Part shown: positions 32,327-39,720 of the stretch, piece after piece
Layout of the letters: each line of letters opens with the position of its first letter
Position numbering within the stretch: the first letter of the stretch is position 1
Assembly: GCA_021298285.1 (NCBI GenBank)
Contig: JAJTFN010000023.1
Coordinates: forward strand, 1-40,879
From: Verrucomicrobium sp.
Lineage (GTDB): Bacteria > Verrucomicrobiota > Verrucomicrobiia > Limisphaerales > UBA9464
Reading direction: 5' to 3'
DNA length: 40,879 nt
Notes under the pieces: model-generated
Seen by the model: the letters and a program-made list of their open reading frames with translations, nothing else
Database searches by the model: none
What the model was told of the DNA's origin: nothing
Position numbers and translations under genes: made by a program

Positions 32327-33076
32327 CGTGTGGGGACGACCCACGGGCGCGACCACACCTTCACGGCGGATCAACGCGTCCATGGACCGGATGGGTTGAG
32401 ACTGGGAGATCGTGAAACTTTTCACAAGCGGTTTTTGCGGGCTTGGCAGAACGAATGGTTGTCCGCCGCACGAACGCGGATCGGCTGGCCGGAGGCCGGT
32501 CAATGGGCCAACCACTGGCGCAACCACTGCGCCGTCACGCTGGAGACGCCCCACACAGGCGAAGAAGATGATGAGCGCGGGCAGCGAGTTCTGAAGCGGC
32601 ACGACCAGGAACGGCACGGCGACCAACAGCCCACCGACAAGGATCAGCCACGCGGCCCCGCGCCGGCCCACCACCTCCACGAGGCGGAGCATGCGGTCGG
32701 GCCGGCTTACCCGGCCCAGCAGCCGGAGGAGCCCGCATCCGAAACCGGAGAAGGCATTCCACGTGGAGGGACCGGGCCGCGTCGATCGGATGCGGCCCGG
32801 CAACCAGACCGATTCATCCCCGCGCCGAAGGCGCCATCCGATGCCGGCGAAGGCCAGGCCGCCGAAGGTGGCGATCGGACCCGTGGGCAGCGGCTGGATG
32901 AAAGGCAGGGTGAGGATGAGGGACATGAGCCACGCGTTGCCGTCGCCGAGCCGGTCGAGGAACTCCCCGATGGTCTGCCCCCCGGAACGGGCGGCCAGCG
33001 CCGAGGCCCGGAGCGCCTGGATGAAATCGGACGCGGTGGCGCTCGGGGTCCGGTGGGGCTTCGGCTGGGAGGACAT
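32327..33076 (-). CDS. ExoD-like membrane protein, 3' end lost, open into atpB
   Basis: From ATG 33076 about 190 residues match the ExoD family (exopolysaccharide synthesis ExoD, small membrane proteins). The family phrases are SGGQTIGEFLDRLGDGNAWL, SLILTLPFIQPLPTGPIATF, GWRLRRGDESVWLPGRI, PFLVVPLQNSLPALIIFF and GRLQRDG. Family members continue with one more hydrophobic helix of about 25 residues. Here that helix is missing and the frame runs without a stop for about 60 low-GC3 codons into atpB, in phase. Either the protein is an ExoD-AtpB fusion, or it is a decayed exoD whose end was deleted. A nearby frame would end in AQWLRQWLAH-stop. It overlaps the operon path between the yqeY-like gene (18 bases upstream) and atpB. 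Confidence 0.6.
32412..32425. promoter_or_regulatory. Palindrome upstream of atpB
   Basis: GTGAAA-CT-TTTCAC, a 6+2+6 perfect inverted repeat, lies 86 bases before the atpB ATG in a local AT-rich patch. It could be an operator for an internal atp promoter. TTGTGA overlaps it on the minus strand as a weak -35, but no good -10 is found. Confidence 0.3.
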
Positions 33077-33093
33077 CCGGTGGCTCCCGGATC

Positions 33094-33540
33094 TCAAGGC
33101 AGGAGCCTGGAGACGAGCGCGCTGACGCTGCGCCCGTCGGCCCGGCCGTCCACCTTCGCCTGGGCGGCCTTCATGACGGCGCCCATGTCCTTCTTGGAGG
33201 TGGCACCCACCTCGGTGATGACCCCACGGACCAGGGCCTCGAGCTCCTCCGGCGTCAACGCCTTGGGCAGGAACCCGGAAAGGACCTCCAGCTCGGCGCG
33301 TTCGTTGGCGGCCATCTCGGCACGGCCGCCCTTCTCGAACTCCTCGATCGCGTCCCGGCGCTTCTTGGCCTCGCGCTGGATCACCGCCATCACCTCGGCG
33401 TCCGGAAGCGTGTCGGTCTTCTTCTCGATCTGGGCGTAACCCAGGGCCGCCTTGAGCATGCGGAGGGTGGCGGTGCGGACGGCCTCGCGGGCCATCATGG
33501 AGGATTTGAGTTCGTCGGTGACGCGTTGCTGGAGGCTCAT
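33094..33540 (-). CDS. GatB/YqeY domain-containing protein
   Basis: This is a 148-residue, helical, soluble protein with the complete YqeY pattern: MSLQQRVTDELKSSMMARE, LRMLKAALGYAQIEKK, VIQREAKKRRDAIEEFEKGGR, LEVLSGFLPKALTPEEL, and a C-terminal GAVMKAAQAKVDGRADGRSVSALV. Members resemble the tail domain of the GatB subunit of Glu/Gln-amidotransferase and may bind tRNA; the true function is not established. It overlaps the upstream UVR gene by ATGA and is followed 18 bases later by the exoD-like gene, so it leads into the atp operon. Confidence 0.92.
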   Translation of the reverse strand: MSLQQRVTDELKSSMMAREAVRTATLRMLKAALGYAQIEKKTDTLPDAEVMAVIQREAKKRRDAIEEFEKGGRAEMAANERAELEVLSGFLPKALTPEELEALVRGVITEVGATSKKDMGAVMKAAQAKVDGRADGRSVSALVSRLLP

Positions 33541-34298
33541 GTCTCGGAGGCTTGGAGTCTGCGGAGCTGGTCGCGGACGCGGGCGGCGGTCTCGTAGTCC
33601 TCGATGCGGATGGCCTCGGCCAGGGCGAACCTGAGCCGCTCGAGCTCGTTCTGGGGCGGTCGGGTGCGCAGCTCGTCGAGCCATCCTCGCAACGACAGCA
33701 CCTCGCCGCACTGCTCGATCTGCTCCTCGCGGTCGTGCTCCCGGTGGAATTCGGCCAGCTCCTCGAGGCCTGTCTCGATGGCCGCCATGGCGCCGTCGCG
33801 GTCGCCGCGTTCGAGGCAGGCCGCTCCGCGGGCCCGGGTGCGCATCATGAGCAGCTGGGGCGTGAACTGGACCACGCTCCAGGACAATTCATCGGACTCG
33901 GCGAAGCGGTCCACGAAACCGAAGACCTCGAGGTTGCGGGCGCAGTCGCGCTCGACGGCCTCATGGTCGCCGAGCTGGAAGAAGCAGATGTAGCGGTGGT
34001 GGTATTGGATGGCCTCCTGCTGCAGGCGGCCGCATTCCTCGGACCCGAGGACGAAATCGGGGTCGGCCCCATCGGCGGCGGCCGGAGCCTGCTCCATGCG
34101 CCGCCGGTAGACGTGATACCAGGACTCGTGGCCCAGGGGCTTGCGACCGTCCGGTCGCCCGAGGGCGTTCATCTGGAGGATGCCGAGGTCGACCCGGAGC
34201 TGGATCTTCTCGCCATCCTTGCCCTGGAAACGGCGCGCGACGACCTGGCCGGGTTTGTACTCCCAGTCCTGCAGCATCGCGGTGAGGTCGAACGACAT
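33537..34298 (-). CDS. UVR-motif protein of unknown function
   Basis: This is a 253-residue soluble protein. The N-terminus (MSFDLTAMLQDWEYKPGQV, VARRFQGKDGEKIQLRVDLGILQMNALGRP as pattern) and the Asp/Glu/Trp-rich helical middle (TPR-like) are not assigned to a known fold by me. Residues ~215-250 form a UvrB/UvrC (UVR) interaction motif: NELERLRFALAEAIRIEDYETAARVRDQLRRL. Similar PVC proteins are named only by this motif. It is the first gene of the set leading into the atp operon, with a promoter whose predicted transcript start is almost at the ATG. The stop overlaps the yqeY-like start. Confidence 0.75.
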   Translation of the reverse strand: MSFDLTAMLQDWEYKPGQVVARRFQGKDGEKIQLRVDLGILQMNALGRPDGRKPLGHESWYHVYRRRMEQAPAAADGADPDFVLGSEECGRLQQEAIQYHHRYICFFQLGDHEAVERDCARNLEVFGFVDRFAESDELSWSVVQFTPQLLMMRTRARGAACLERGDRDGAMAAIETGLEELAEFHREHDREEQIEQCGEVLSLRGWLDELRTRPPQNELERLRFALAEAIRIEDYETAARVRDQLRRLQASET

Positions 34299-34307
34299 CG
34301 GGTGGCC

Positions 34308-34336
34308 AATATGGGAACGACCCGGGACACCGTCAA
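34308..34336 (-). promoter_or_regulatory. Promoter of the UVR-yqeY-(exoD)-atp operon
   Basis: On the minus strand TTGACG (-35, 5 of 6) is followed after 17 bases by CATATT (-10, 4 of 6). The -10 ends only 9 bases before the ATG at 34298, so the predicted mRNA would be nearly leaderless. No other pair this good is seen upstream of the atp genes. Confidence 0.5.
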
Positions 34337-34368
34337 CGCGGCGACCTCGGATCACGCCGGGGATCGTC

Positions 34369-35844
34369 CTAGGCGAGGATGCCCCGGACGACCTCGCCGT
34401 GGACGTCGGTGAGCCGGTAATCGCGGCCCTGGAATCGGTAGGTGAGCTTGAGATGGTCCACGCCGAAGAGGTGGAGGATCGTCGCATGCAGGTCGTGCAC
34501 ATGGACCTTGTTCTCCACCGCGTAGAACCCGAACTCGTCGGTGCCGCCGTGGACGGTGCCCGGCTTGATGCCACCGCCGGCCATCCAGATCGTGTAGCCG
34601 TGGGGATGGTGGTCGCGGCCGATCTGGTCCGGCCGCAGGGCGCCCTGCATCATCGGCGTTCGGCCGAACTCGCCGCCCCAGAGGACGAGCGTCTCGTCCA
34701 GCAGACCGCGCTCCTGGAGGTCCTTGATGAGGGCGACCGATGGCTGGTCGGTCTCCGCGCAGCGCTTCTTGAGGTCGAAGACCAGGTTCCCGTCGGGACC
34801 GCCATGGTGGTCCCACCCGCGGTGGTACAGCTGCACGAAGCGCACCCCGCGCTCGACCAAGCGGCGCGCCAGGAGGCAGTTGTTGGCGAAGGACGCCCGA
34901 CCCGGGGTCGTGCCGTAGGCCTCATGGACCCTGGTCGGCTCGCCCGAGATGTCCATGACCTCCGGCACGCTGGTCTGCATGCGATAGGCCAGCTCGTAGG
35001 AGGCGATCCGGGTCTGGATCTCGGGATCCTGCAGCACGTCGTAGCGGGCCTGGTTGAGGTCCTTCAGCACGTCCAGGGTCTGCCGGCGGCGTTTGCGGTC
35101 CATGCCCGGGGGATTCCCGACATAGAGCACCGGATCGCCTTGCGAGCGCAGCGTGACCCCCTGGTGCACGGTGGGCAGGAACCCGCTGCCCCAGGCCGCA
35201 TTGGTCAGGGGCTGCCCCACGCCGGTCATCAGGACGACGAAGGCCGGAAGGTCCTTGTTCTCGCTGCCCAGCCCGTAGCTGAACCATGAGCCCATGCCGG
35301 GCCGGCCCGCGAGCTGGGCCCCGGTGTTCATGAAGAGCGTGGCCGGGTCGTGGTTGAAGGCCTCGGAATGGAAGCCCTTCACGAAACAGACCTTGTCGGT
35401 GATCGACGCCAGGTGCGGCATCAGCTCGCTGACCCACGCCCCGGACTTGCCGTGCTGGGCGAACCGGTAGGGCGAGGCCAGGAGCTTCGACTCCTTGCCG
35501 ATCTGGGCCAGGCGGATGTTCTTCACCAGCGCCTCCGGCACCCTCTGCCCGTTGCGCTTGGTGAGCTCGGGCTTCGGGTCGAAGAGGTCCAGGTGCGAGG
35601 GCCCGCCCGACTGGAACAGGTAGATGATGTTCTTGGCCTTCGGGGCGAAATGCAGGGTCCGCAGCGCCGGGCCGGCATCCGTGGCCCCCGGGGCGGCCGC
35701 CCGGAGGGACGGATTCAAGAGGCTGCCCAGCGCGAGGGCCCCGATGCCCGTGCCGCAATCCCGCAGGAAGCGCCGCCGGGTGGCGTTCTTCAGGGACTCG
35801 AGGACCGGGGAACCGGAATCCTGGCCGGGCGACTGCGGGTTCAT
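34369..35844 (-). CDS. DUF1501 (sulfatase-like) Tat-exported protein
   Basis: This is a 491-residue protein. A twin-arginine signal (TRRRFLRDCGTGIGALALGSLL, residues about 23-44) directs it to the periplasm. The body follows DUF1501 proteins, which have an alkaline-phosphatase/sulfatase-type fold: IIYLFQSGGPSHLDLFDPKP, GRPGMGSWFSYGLG, LPAFVVL, ARRLVERGVRFVQLYHRGWDHHG, LLDETLVLWGGEFGRTP, GRDHHPHGYTIWMAGGG. In PVC genomes it is usually encoded beside a DUF1549/DUF1553 cytochrome-type partner; none is seen here. The start at 35844 precedes the Tat motif. Substrate unknown. The 61 bases after the carbonic anhydrase contain a weak GCCGG-CA-CCGGC hairpin. Confidence 0.9.
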   Translation of the reverse strand: MNPQSPGQDSGSPVLESLKNATRRRFLRDCGTGIGALALGSLLNPSLRAAAPGATDAGPALRTLHFAPKAKNIIYLFQSGGPSHLDLFDPKPELTKRNGQRVPEALVKNIRLAQIGKESKLLASPYRFAQHGKSGAWVSELMPHLASITDKVCFVKGFHSEAFNHDPATLFMNTGAQLAGRPGMGSWFSYGLGSENKDLPAFVVLMTGVGQPLTNAAWGSGFLPTVHQGVTLRSQGDPVLYVGNPPGMDRKRRRQTLDVLKDLNQARYDVLQDPEIQTRIASYELAYRMQTSVPEVMDISGEPTRVHEAYGTTPGRASFANNCLLARRLVERGVRFVQLYHRGWDHHGGPDGNLVFDLKKRCAETDQPSVALIKDLQERGLLDETLVLWGGEFGRTPMMQGALRPDQIGRDHHPHGYTIWMAGGGIKPGTVHGGTDEFGFYAVENKVHVHDLHATILHLFGVDHLKLTYRFQGRDYRLTDVHGEVVRGILA

Positions 35845-35905
35845 GGATCGGAAAATGGCCCCGCCGGCACCGGCAATCAAGCACCGTGCCAGTCGGCCCT
35901 GCCAA

Positions 35906-36544
35906 TCACTCCTCGGGGAACTCGTAGGAGTAGATCGGGTCGAGGGGATGGCCCGGTTCCATCTGGGTGACCGTCTTGAGGCGCCCGGTGTGGATGTCGT
36001 AGATCCAGCCGTGCAGCGTCGGCTGCTGGCGGCGCTTCCAGGCCAACTGCACGAACGACAACTCCGCCAGGTTGTGCACCTGCTCCGCCACGTTCAATTC
36101 GACCAACCGCTCGATGCGGCGCTCCTCGTCGGGGATGGCGTCCAGCTCGGCCGCATGGGTCCGGTACACGTCCTTGATGTGCCGGAGCCACTTGTTGATG
36201 AGTCCCAGATGCATGCGGCTCAGGGCGGTCTTGACGCCTCCGCAGCCGTAGTGCCCGCAGACGATGATATGCTTCACCTGCAACACCTCGACGGCGTACT
36301 GGACGACGCTGAGCATGTTGAAGTCGGTGTGCACCACCATGTTGGCGACGTTCCGGTGGACGAAGAGCTCGCCCGGCTCGACCCCGGTGACCTCCTCGGC
36401 CGGGACACGGCTGTCGGAGCAGCCGATCCACAGGAACTCCGGCTTCTGCCCTCCGGAGTACCGGGTGAAGAAGTCCGGCCGGAGACTCATCTTGTCGGCA
36501 ACCCAGGCCTGGTTGTTCAGCAGCAGTCTCTGGTAGCTCTTCAT
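35906..36544 (-). CDS. can: Beta-carbonic anhydrase
   Basis: This 212-residue enzyme interconverts CO2 and bicarbonate. Zinc ligands are Cys42 (CSDSR), His98 and Cys101 (CGHYGCGG), with the Asp44-Arg46 dyad; numbering coincides with E. coli Can. The start MKSYQRLL at 36544 fits the family, and AGGA lies 11 bases upstream. It begins 11 bases after the SulP transporter, almost certainly on the same mRNA. The pair points to bicarbonate import or CO2 recycling. Gene symbol by resemblance to E. coli can. Confidence 0.95.
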   Translation of the reverse strand: MKSYQRLLLNNQAWVADKMSLRPDFFTRYSGGQKPEFLWIGCSDSRVPAEEVTGVEPGELFVHRNVANMVVHTDFNMLSVVQYAVEVLQVKHIIVCGHYGCGGVKTALSRMHLGLINKWLRHIKDVYRTHAAELDAIPDEERRIERLVELNVAEQVHNLAELSFVQLAWKRRQQPTLHGWIYDIHTGRLKTVTQMEPGHPLDPIYSYEFPEE

Positions 36545-36555
36545 GGATTCGGATC

Positions 36556-38145
36556 CTACTTGCGGGTGATTCCCTGGATGCTCCGGCACTCCGTCTGGAT
36601 GCCCCGGTGCGGGGCCGACTCGCAGAATTCGCGGATCACCTCCACCGCGTCATGGTCGACATAATGGGCCCGCACCCCGTCGATGACCAGACGGGACCCG
36701 TCGGGCACCTCCCGGAGCCGGGCCTTGAGCTCCTGTTTGTTGACGAAGGTCAGGTCCTTGTTGAAGCGGATCAGGTGGTCTTCACCGTCACGGACCACCG
36801 TCATGGCCGTGCGGGTGTAGGCGCGCATCACGAAGAACACGCTCACGCACAGGCCGATCAGGATGCCCTTGAGGAGGTCGGTCAGCACGATGCCGACGAC
36901 GGTGATGGCGAAGGGCAGGAACTGGGACCAGCCTTCCTTCCAGACCGACCGGATGATCTTCCAGGACGAGAGCTTGTAGCCGACCGAAAGCAGGATGGCC
37001 GCCAGGCACGCCAAGGGCACCCGGTTGAGCAGCGCCGGCACGAGCAGCACGGCCATCAGCAGGAGGACGCCGTGGACAATGGATGAGAGGCGGGTGCGGG
37101 CCCCGGCGTAGACGTTGGCCGAGGATCGGACGATCACCGAGGTCACCGGAAGCCCCCCGAGCAGCCCGGAAAAGAAGTTGCCGATGCCCTGGGCGCGAAG
37201 CTCGGCGTTCGGGTCGGAGATGCGCTTCTCCGGGTCGAGCTTGTCGACGGCCTCAAGGCTCAGCAGCGATTCCAGGCTGCCCACGATGGCGATGGTCACG
37301 GCGACCTTCCAGACGAGCGGGTCGGCAATCCGGGAGAATGCGGGCACCTGCAGGGCCCCAAGGAACTCCCGGAGCGAGCCCATGACCGGCAGCTCCACCA
37401 GATGGTGGCGTGCGGCCAGGAGCACCCACGACGGGGCGACCGACTTGAAGGCCTCGTTCATCAGGGTGCCCACCACCACGCACAGCAGGGGGGCCGGCAG
37501 CAACGAGGCCCAGCGGCGGCGCTTGATGGCCGGATGGTCCCAGCCGAAGAGGATCGCCAGCGACACGGCACTGATGAGGATCGCCCCGAGGTTGAACGAG
37601 CCCACCGACTCGGCCATCTCGTTGAAGGTGTTGAGATGGTCAGGCTGCTGGAAGCTTTCGTCGCCGACATAGTCGTTGTCGTCGCCGAGGGCGTGGGGGA
37701 TCTGCTTGAGGATGATGACGATGCCGATGCCGGCGAGCATCCCCTTGATGACCATGTTCGGGATGAAGTCGCCGATGACTCCGGCCCTCAGCAGCCCGAC
37801 GCCGAGCTGGAGGACCCCCGAGATCAGCACCGCCAAGGCGAAGGCGGGGAAGGACTTGAGCTCCTCGATCGCCTTCAGGACGATCACCGCCAGGCCGGCC
37901 GCGGGGCCGCTGACGCTGAGCTCGGAGCCTGAGAAGAAAGCCACGACGATGCCGCCCACCACACCGGCGATGATGCCGCTGAGCAGCGGGGCCCCGGATG
38001 CCAGGGCGACGCCCAGGCACAGCGGCAAGGCCACGAGGAACACGACCAGGCCGGCAGGCAGGTCGGCCGAGGACGACGCAAGGCTGGGGAGACGGAACCA
38101 GGACCGGGTTCCGGGTCGTGGGATCATGGGATCGGTGGATGCCAT
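36556..38145 (-). CDS. SulP family anion transporter with STAS domain
   Basis: This is a 529-residue inner membrane protein with about 10-12 helices. Family marks are [52 protein letters not shown] (pattern of residues 57-84), [37 protein letters not shown], and [23 protein letters not shown]. Residues about 450-525 are a STAS-like regulatory domain ([21 protein letters not shown]). The downstream beta-carbonic anhydrase makes bicarbonate the likely substrate; sulfate remains possible. A strong promoter lies 130 bases upstream. The start at 38145 has no Shine-Dalgarno. Confidence 0.93.
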   Translation of the reverse strand: MASTDPMIPRPGTRSWFRLPSLASSSADLPAGLVVFLVALPLCLGVALASGAPLLSGIIAGVVGGIVVAFFSGSELSVSGPAAGLAVIVLKAIEELKSFPAFALAVLISGVLQLGVGLLRAGVIGDFIPNMVIKGMLAGIGIVIILKQIPHALGDDNDYVGDESFQQPDHLNTFNEMAESVGSFNLGAILISAVSLAILFGWDHPAIKRRRWASLLPAPLLCVVVGTLMNEAFKSVAPSWVLLAARHHLVELPVMGSLREFLGALQVPAFSRIADPLVWKVAVTIAIVGSLESLLSLEAVDKLDPEKRISDPNAELRAQGIGNFFSGLLGGLPVTSVIVRSSANVYAGARTRLSSIVHGVLLLMAVLLVPALLNRVPLACLAAILLSVGYKLSSWKIIRSVWKEGWSQFLPFAITVVGIVLTDLLKGILIGLCVSVFFVMRAYTRTAMTVVRDGEDHLIRFNKDLTFVNKQELKARLREVPDGSRLVIDGVRAHYVDHDAVEVIREFCESAPHRGIQTECRSIQGITRK

Positions 38146-38273
38146 TCGGAAGTTGATGAATCTGCGGGACAGACCGACGGACCCACGGGACCTGAGCTAC
38201 GGGACCCGTTCCCGAGAACAGCGGGACGGGAGGCCGACAGATCCGGAGGAATCAAAAATTGGGTGGTCGGTGT

Positions 38274-38301
38274 ACTATTCGAGCCAGCCTCCGTTTGTCA
38301 A
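38274..38301 (-). promoter_or_regulatory. Sigma70-type promoter of the SulP-carbonic anhydrase operon
   Basis: On the minus strand TTGACA (-35, perfect consensus) is separated by 16 bases from AATAGT (-10, 4 of 6), in a local AT-rich stretch of the 191-base gap. The leader of about 120 bases contains four CGGGAC words and a small CGGGA/TCCCG hairpin near 38200-38215; no riboswitch was recognised. Confidence 0.6.
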
Positions 38302-38336
38302 CCGGGTGAACCCGGGCGACGGCGGCGCCCGGCGCC

Positions 38337-39566
38337 TCAGGCGCCGTACTTGTCGAACATGCGGCCGTTGGCCTGCATGAGGCGGATGAGGTATTTGGCC
38401 TCGAAGATCCCGAGCGAACCGGAGTTGGCCCCGGTCTCGGTGAAGCGTTCCAACTTGTCACTGCCGCTGATCTCCGAGTGCAGGAGCACCGGCTGAGGGT
38501 GCCAGGAGTGCCCCTTGACGGCCACCGGCGTGGAGTGGTCGCCGGTGATGGCCAACACATCCGGCTTGCGGGCCAGGAGGATCGGCAGCGCCGCGTCGAA
38601 GTCCTCGATGGCCTTCACCTTCGCGGCGAAGTTGCCGTCCTCACCGGCCTTGTCGGTGTACTTGTAGTGGATGAAGAAGAAGTCGTACCGGTCGTAGTCC
38701 TGGACGTAGCGCTCGAACTGCTGGGCGATGGTCTCCGGCCCCTCGATCTTGACCATGCCGACGAGCTGGCTCAGGCCCTTGTACATCGGGTAGACCGCGA
38801 TGGCGGCCGCCTTGAGCCCGTAGCGCTGCTCGAAGGTGGGGATGTCGGGCTGGTGGGCCACGCCGCGCATCAGGAACCCGTTGGCCGTCTTCTCGGCCGC
38901 CAGGAGCGGGAGGGCCAGCTGGTAGAACTCGGCGATGAGCTGGGCGACCTTCTTCTGGCCGGCGCTCTTCGGGTCCACCGGCCGAGCCTCGGCGATGGGC
39001 AGGCCCTCGCGGTTGGGATCGGTGTCGGTCAGGGGCCCCTCGAGTCCCTTGCCCCGGAAGACCACGACGAAGCGGTGCTCCTTGCCGGGGTAGATGTGCA
39101 CCTCGGTCGAGCCGATCTTCTGGATCTTCGAGGCCAGGATGCCGCACAGGCGCTCGCAGACCTCGGTGGGGATGCGTCCGGCCCGCCGGTCGGTGACGAT
39201 GCCCTGGGAGTCCAGGGTGCAGAAGTTCGCCCGGGCCGCCACGTCGCCATTCTTGAGCTCAATGCCCAGGCCGAGCGTCTCGATGACCCCGCGGCCCACC
39301 TCCCACTCGATCGGATCATAGCCGAAGAGCGCCAGGTGGCCGGGCCCGGAACCCGGGGTGATGCCGGGCGCGACCGGGATCATGCGGCCTTGGGCGCAAC
39401 CGGACCGGGTGAGCGCGTCGAGGTTCGGGGTCCGCGCCGCCTCGAGGGGCGTCATCCAGTTCTGGGATTTGGTGGCCAGGTCTCCCAGGCCGTCCAGGAC
39501 GATGAGGGCCATCTTGGCGCCGGTCTTGACCTGCAGTTTCGCGTAGACGGAATCGAGTGTGCTCAT
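38337..39566 (-). CDS. apgM: Cofactor-independent phosphoglycerate mutase, ApgM type
   Basis: This 409-residue enzyme of the alkaline phosphatase superfamily interconverts 3- and 2-phosphoglycerate in glycolysis and gluconeogenesis. It belongs to the archaeal-type branch (no GpmI insert): MALIVLDGLGDLATKSQNWMTPLEAARTPNLD as pattern at residues 19-50, GSGPGHLALFGYDP, FFIHYKYTDKAGEDGNFAAK, LAITGDHSTP, and GHSWHPQPVLLHS. These hold the metal-binding Asp/His residues and the catalytic Ser region. The start at 39566 is preceded by pyrimidine-rich sequence, with no Shine-Dalgarno. It stands alone between the secretin gene (154 bases upstream, no convincing promoter; a GTTGAC/GTCAAC inverted repeat at 39641-39665) and the SulP promoter. 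Confidence 0.93.
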   Translation of the reverse strand: MSTLDSVYAKLQVKTGAKMALIVLDGLGDLATKSQNWMTPLEAARTPNLDALTRSGCAQGRMIPVAPGITPGSGPGHLALFGYDPIEWEVGRGVIETLGLGIELKNGDVAARANFCTLDSQGIVTDRRAGRIPTEVCERLCGILASKIQKIGSTEVHIYPGKEHRFVVVFRGKGLEGPLTDTDPNREGLPIAEARPVDPKSAGQKKVAQLIAEFYQLALPLLAAEKTANGFLMRGVAHQPDIPTFEQRYGLKAAAIAVYPMYKGLSQLVGMVKIEGPETIAQQFERYVQDYDRYDFFFIHYKYTDKAGEDGNFAAKVKAIEDFDAALPILLARKPDVLAITGDHSTPVAVKGHSWHPQPVLLHSEISGSDKLERFTETGANSGSLGIFEAKYLIRLMQANGRMFDKYGA

Positions 39567-39720
39567 GATCAGGAGGATGGACGGGAACGGGCCGGTCTCG
39601 CCAACGGGTGGACCGGTGCGGCTTCCCGCCGGGCGAGGCTGTTGACCGGTGGGACGGACGTCAACGACGCTTTGGATCGGGACGCGCGTCGTCGAGGAGC
39701 CCGGACGCCCCGCCCGGCGG

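Noticed and set aside
32450-32560. Alternative frame ending ExoD with AQWLRQWLAH and a stop
   Set aside because: It would need a frameshift and still lacks the family's last hydrophobic helix, so it was kept only as a possibility under the ExoD finding.
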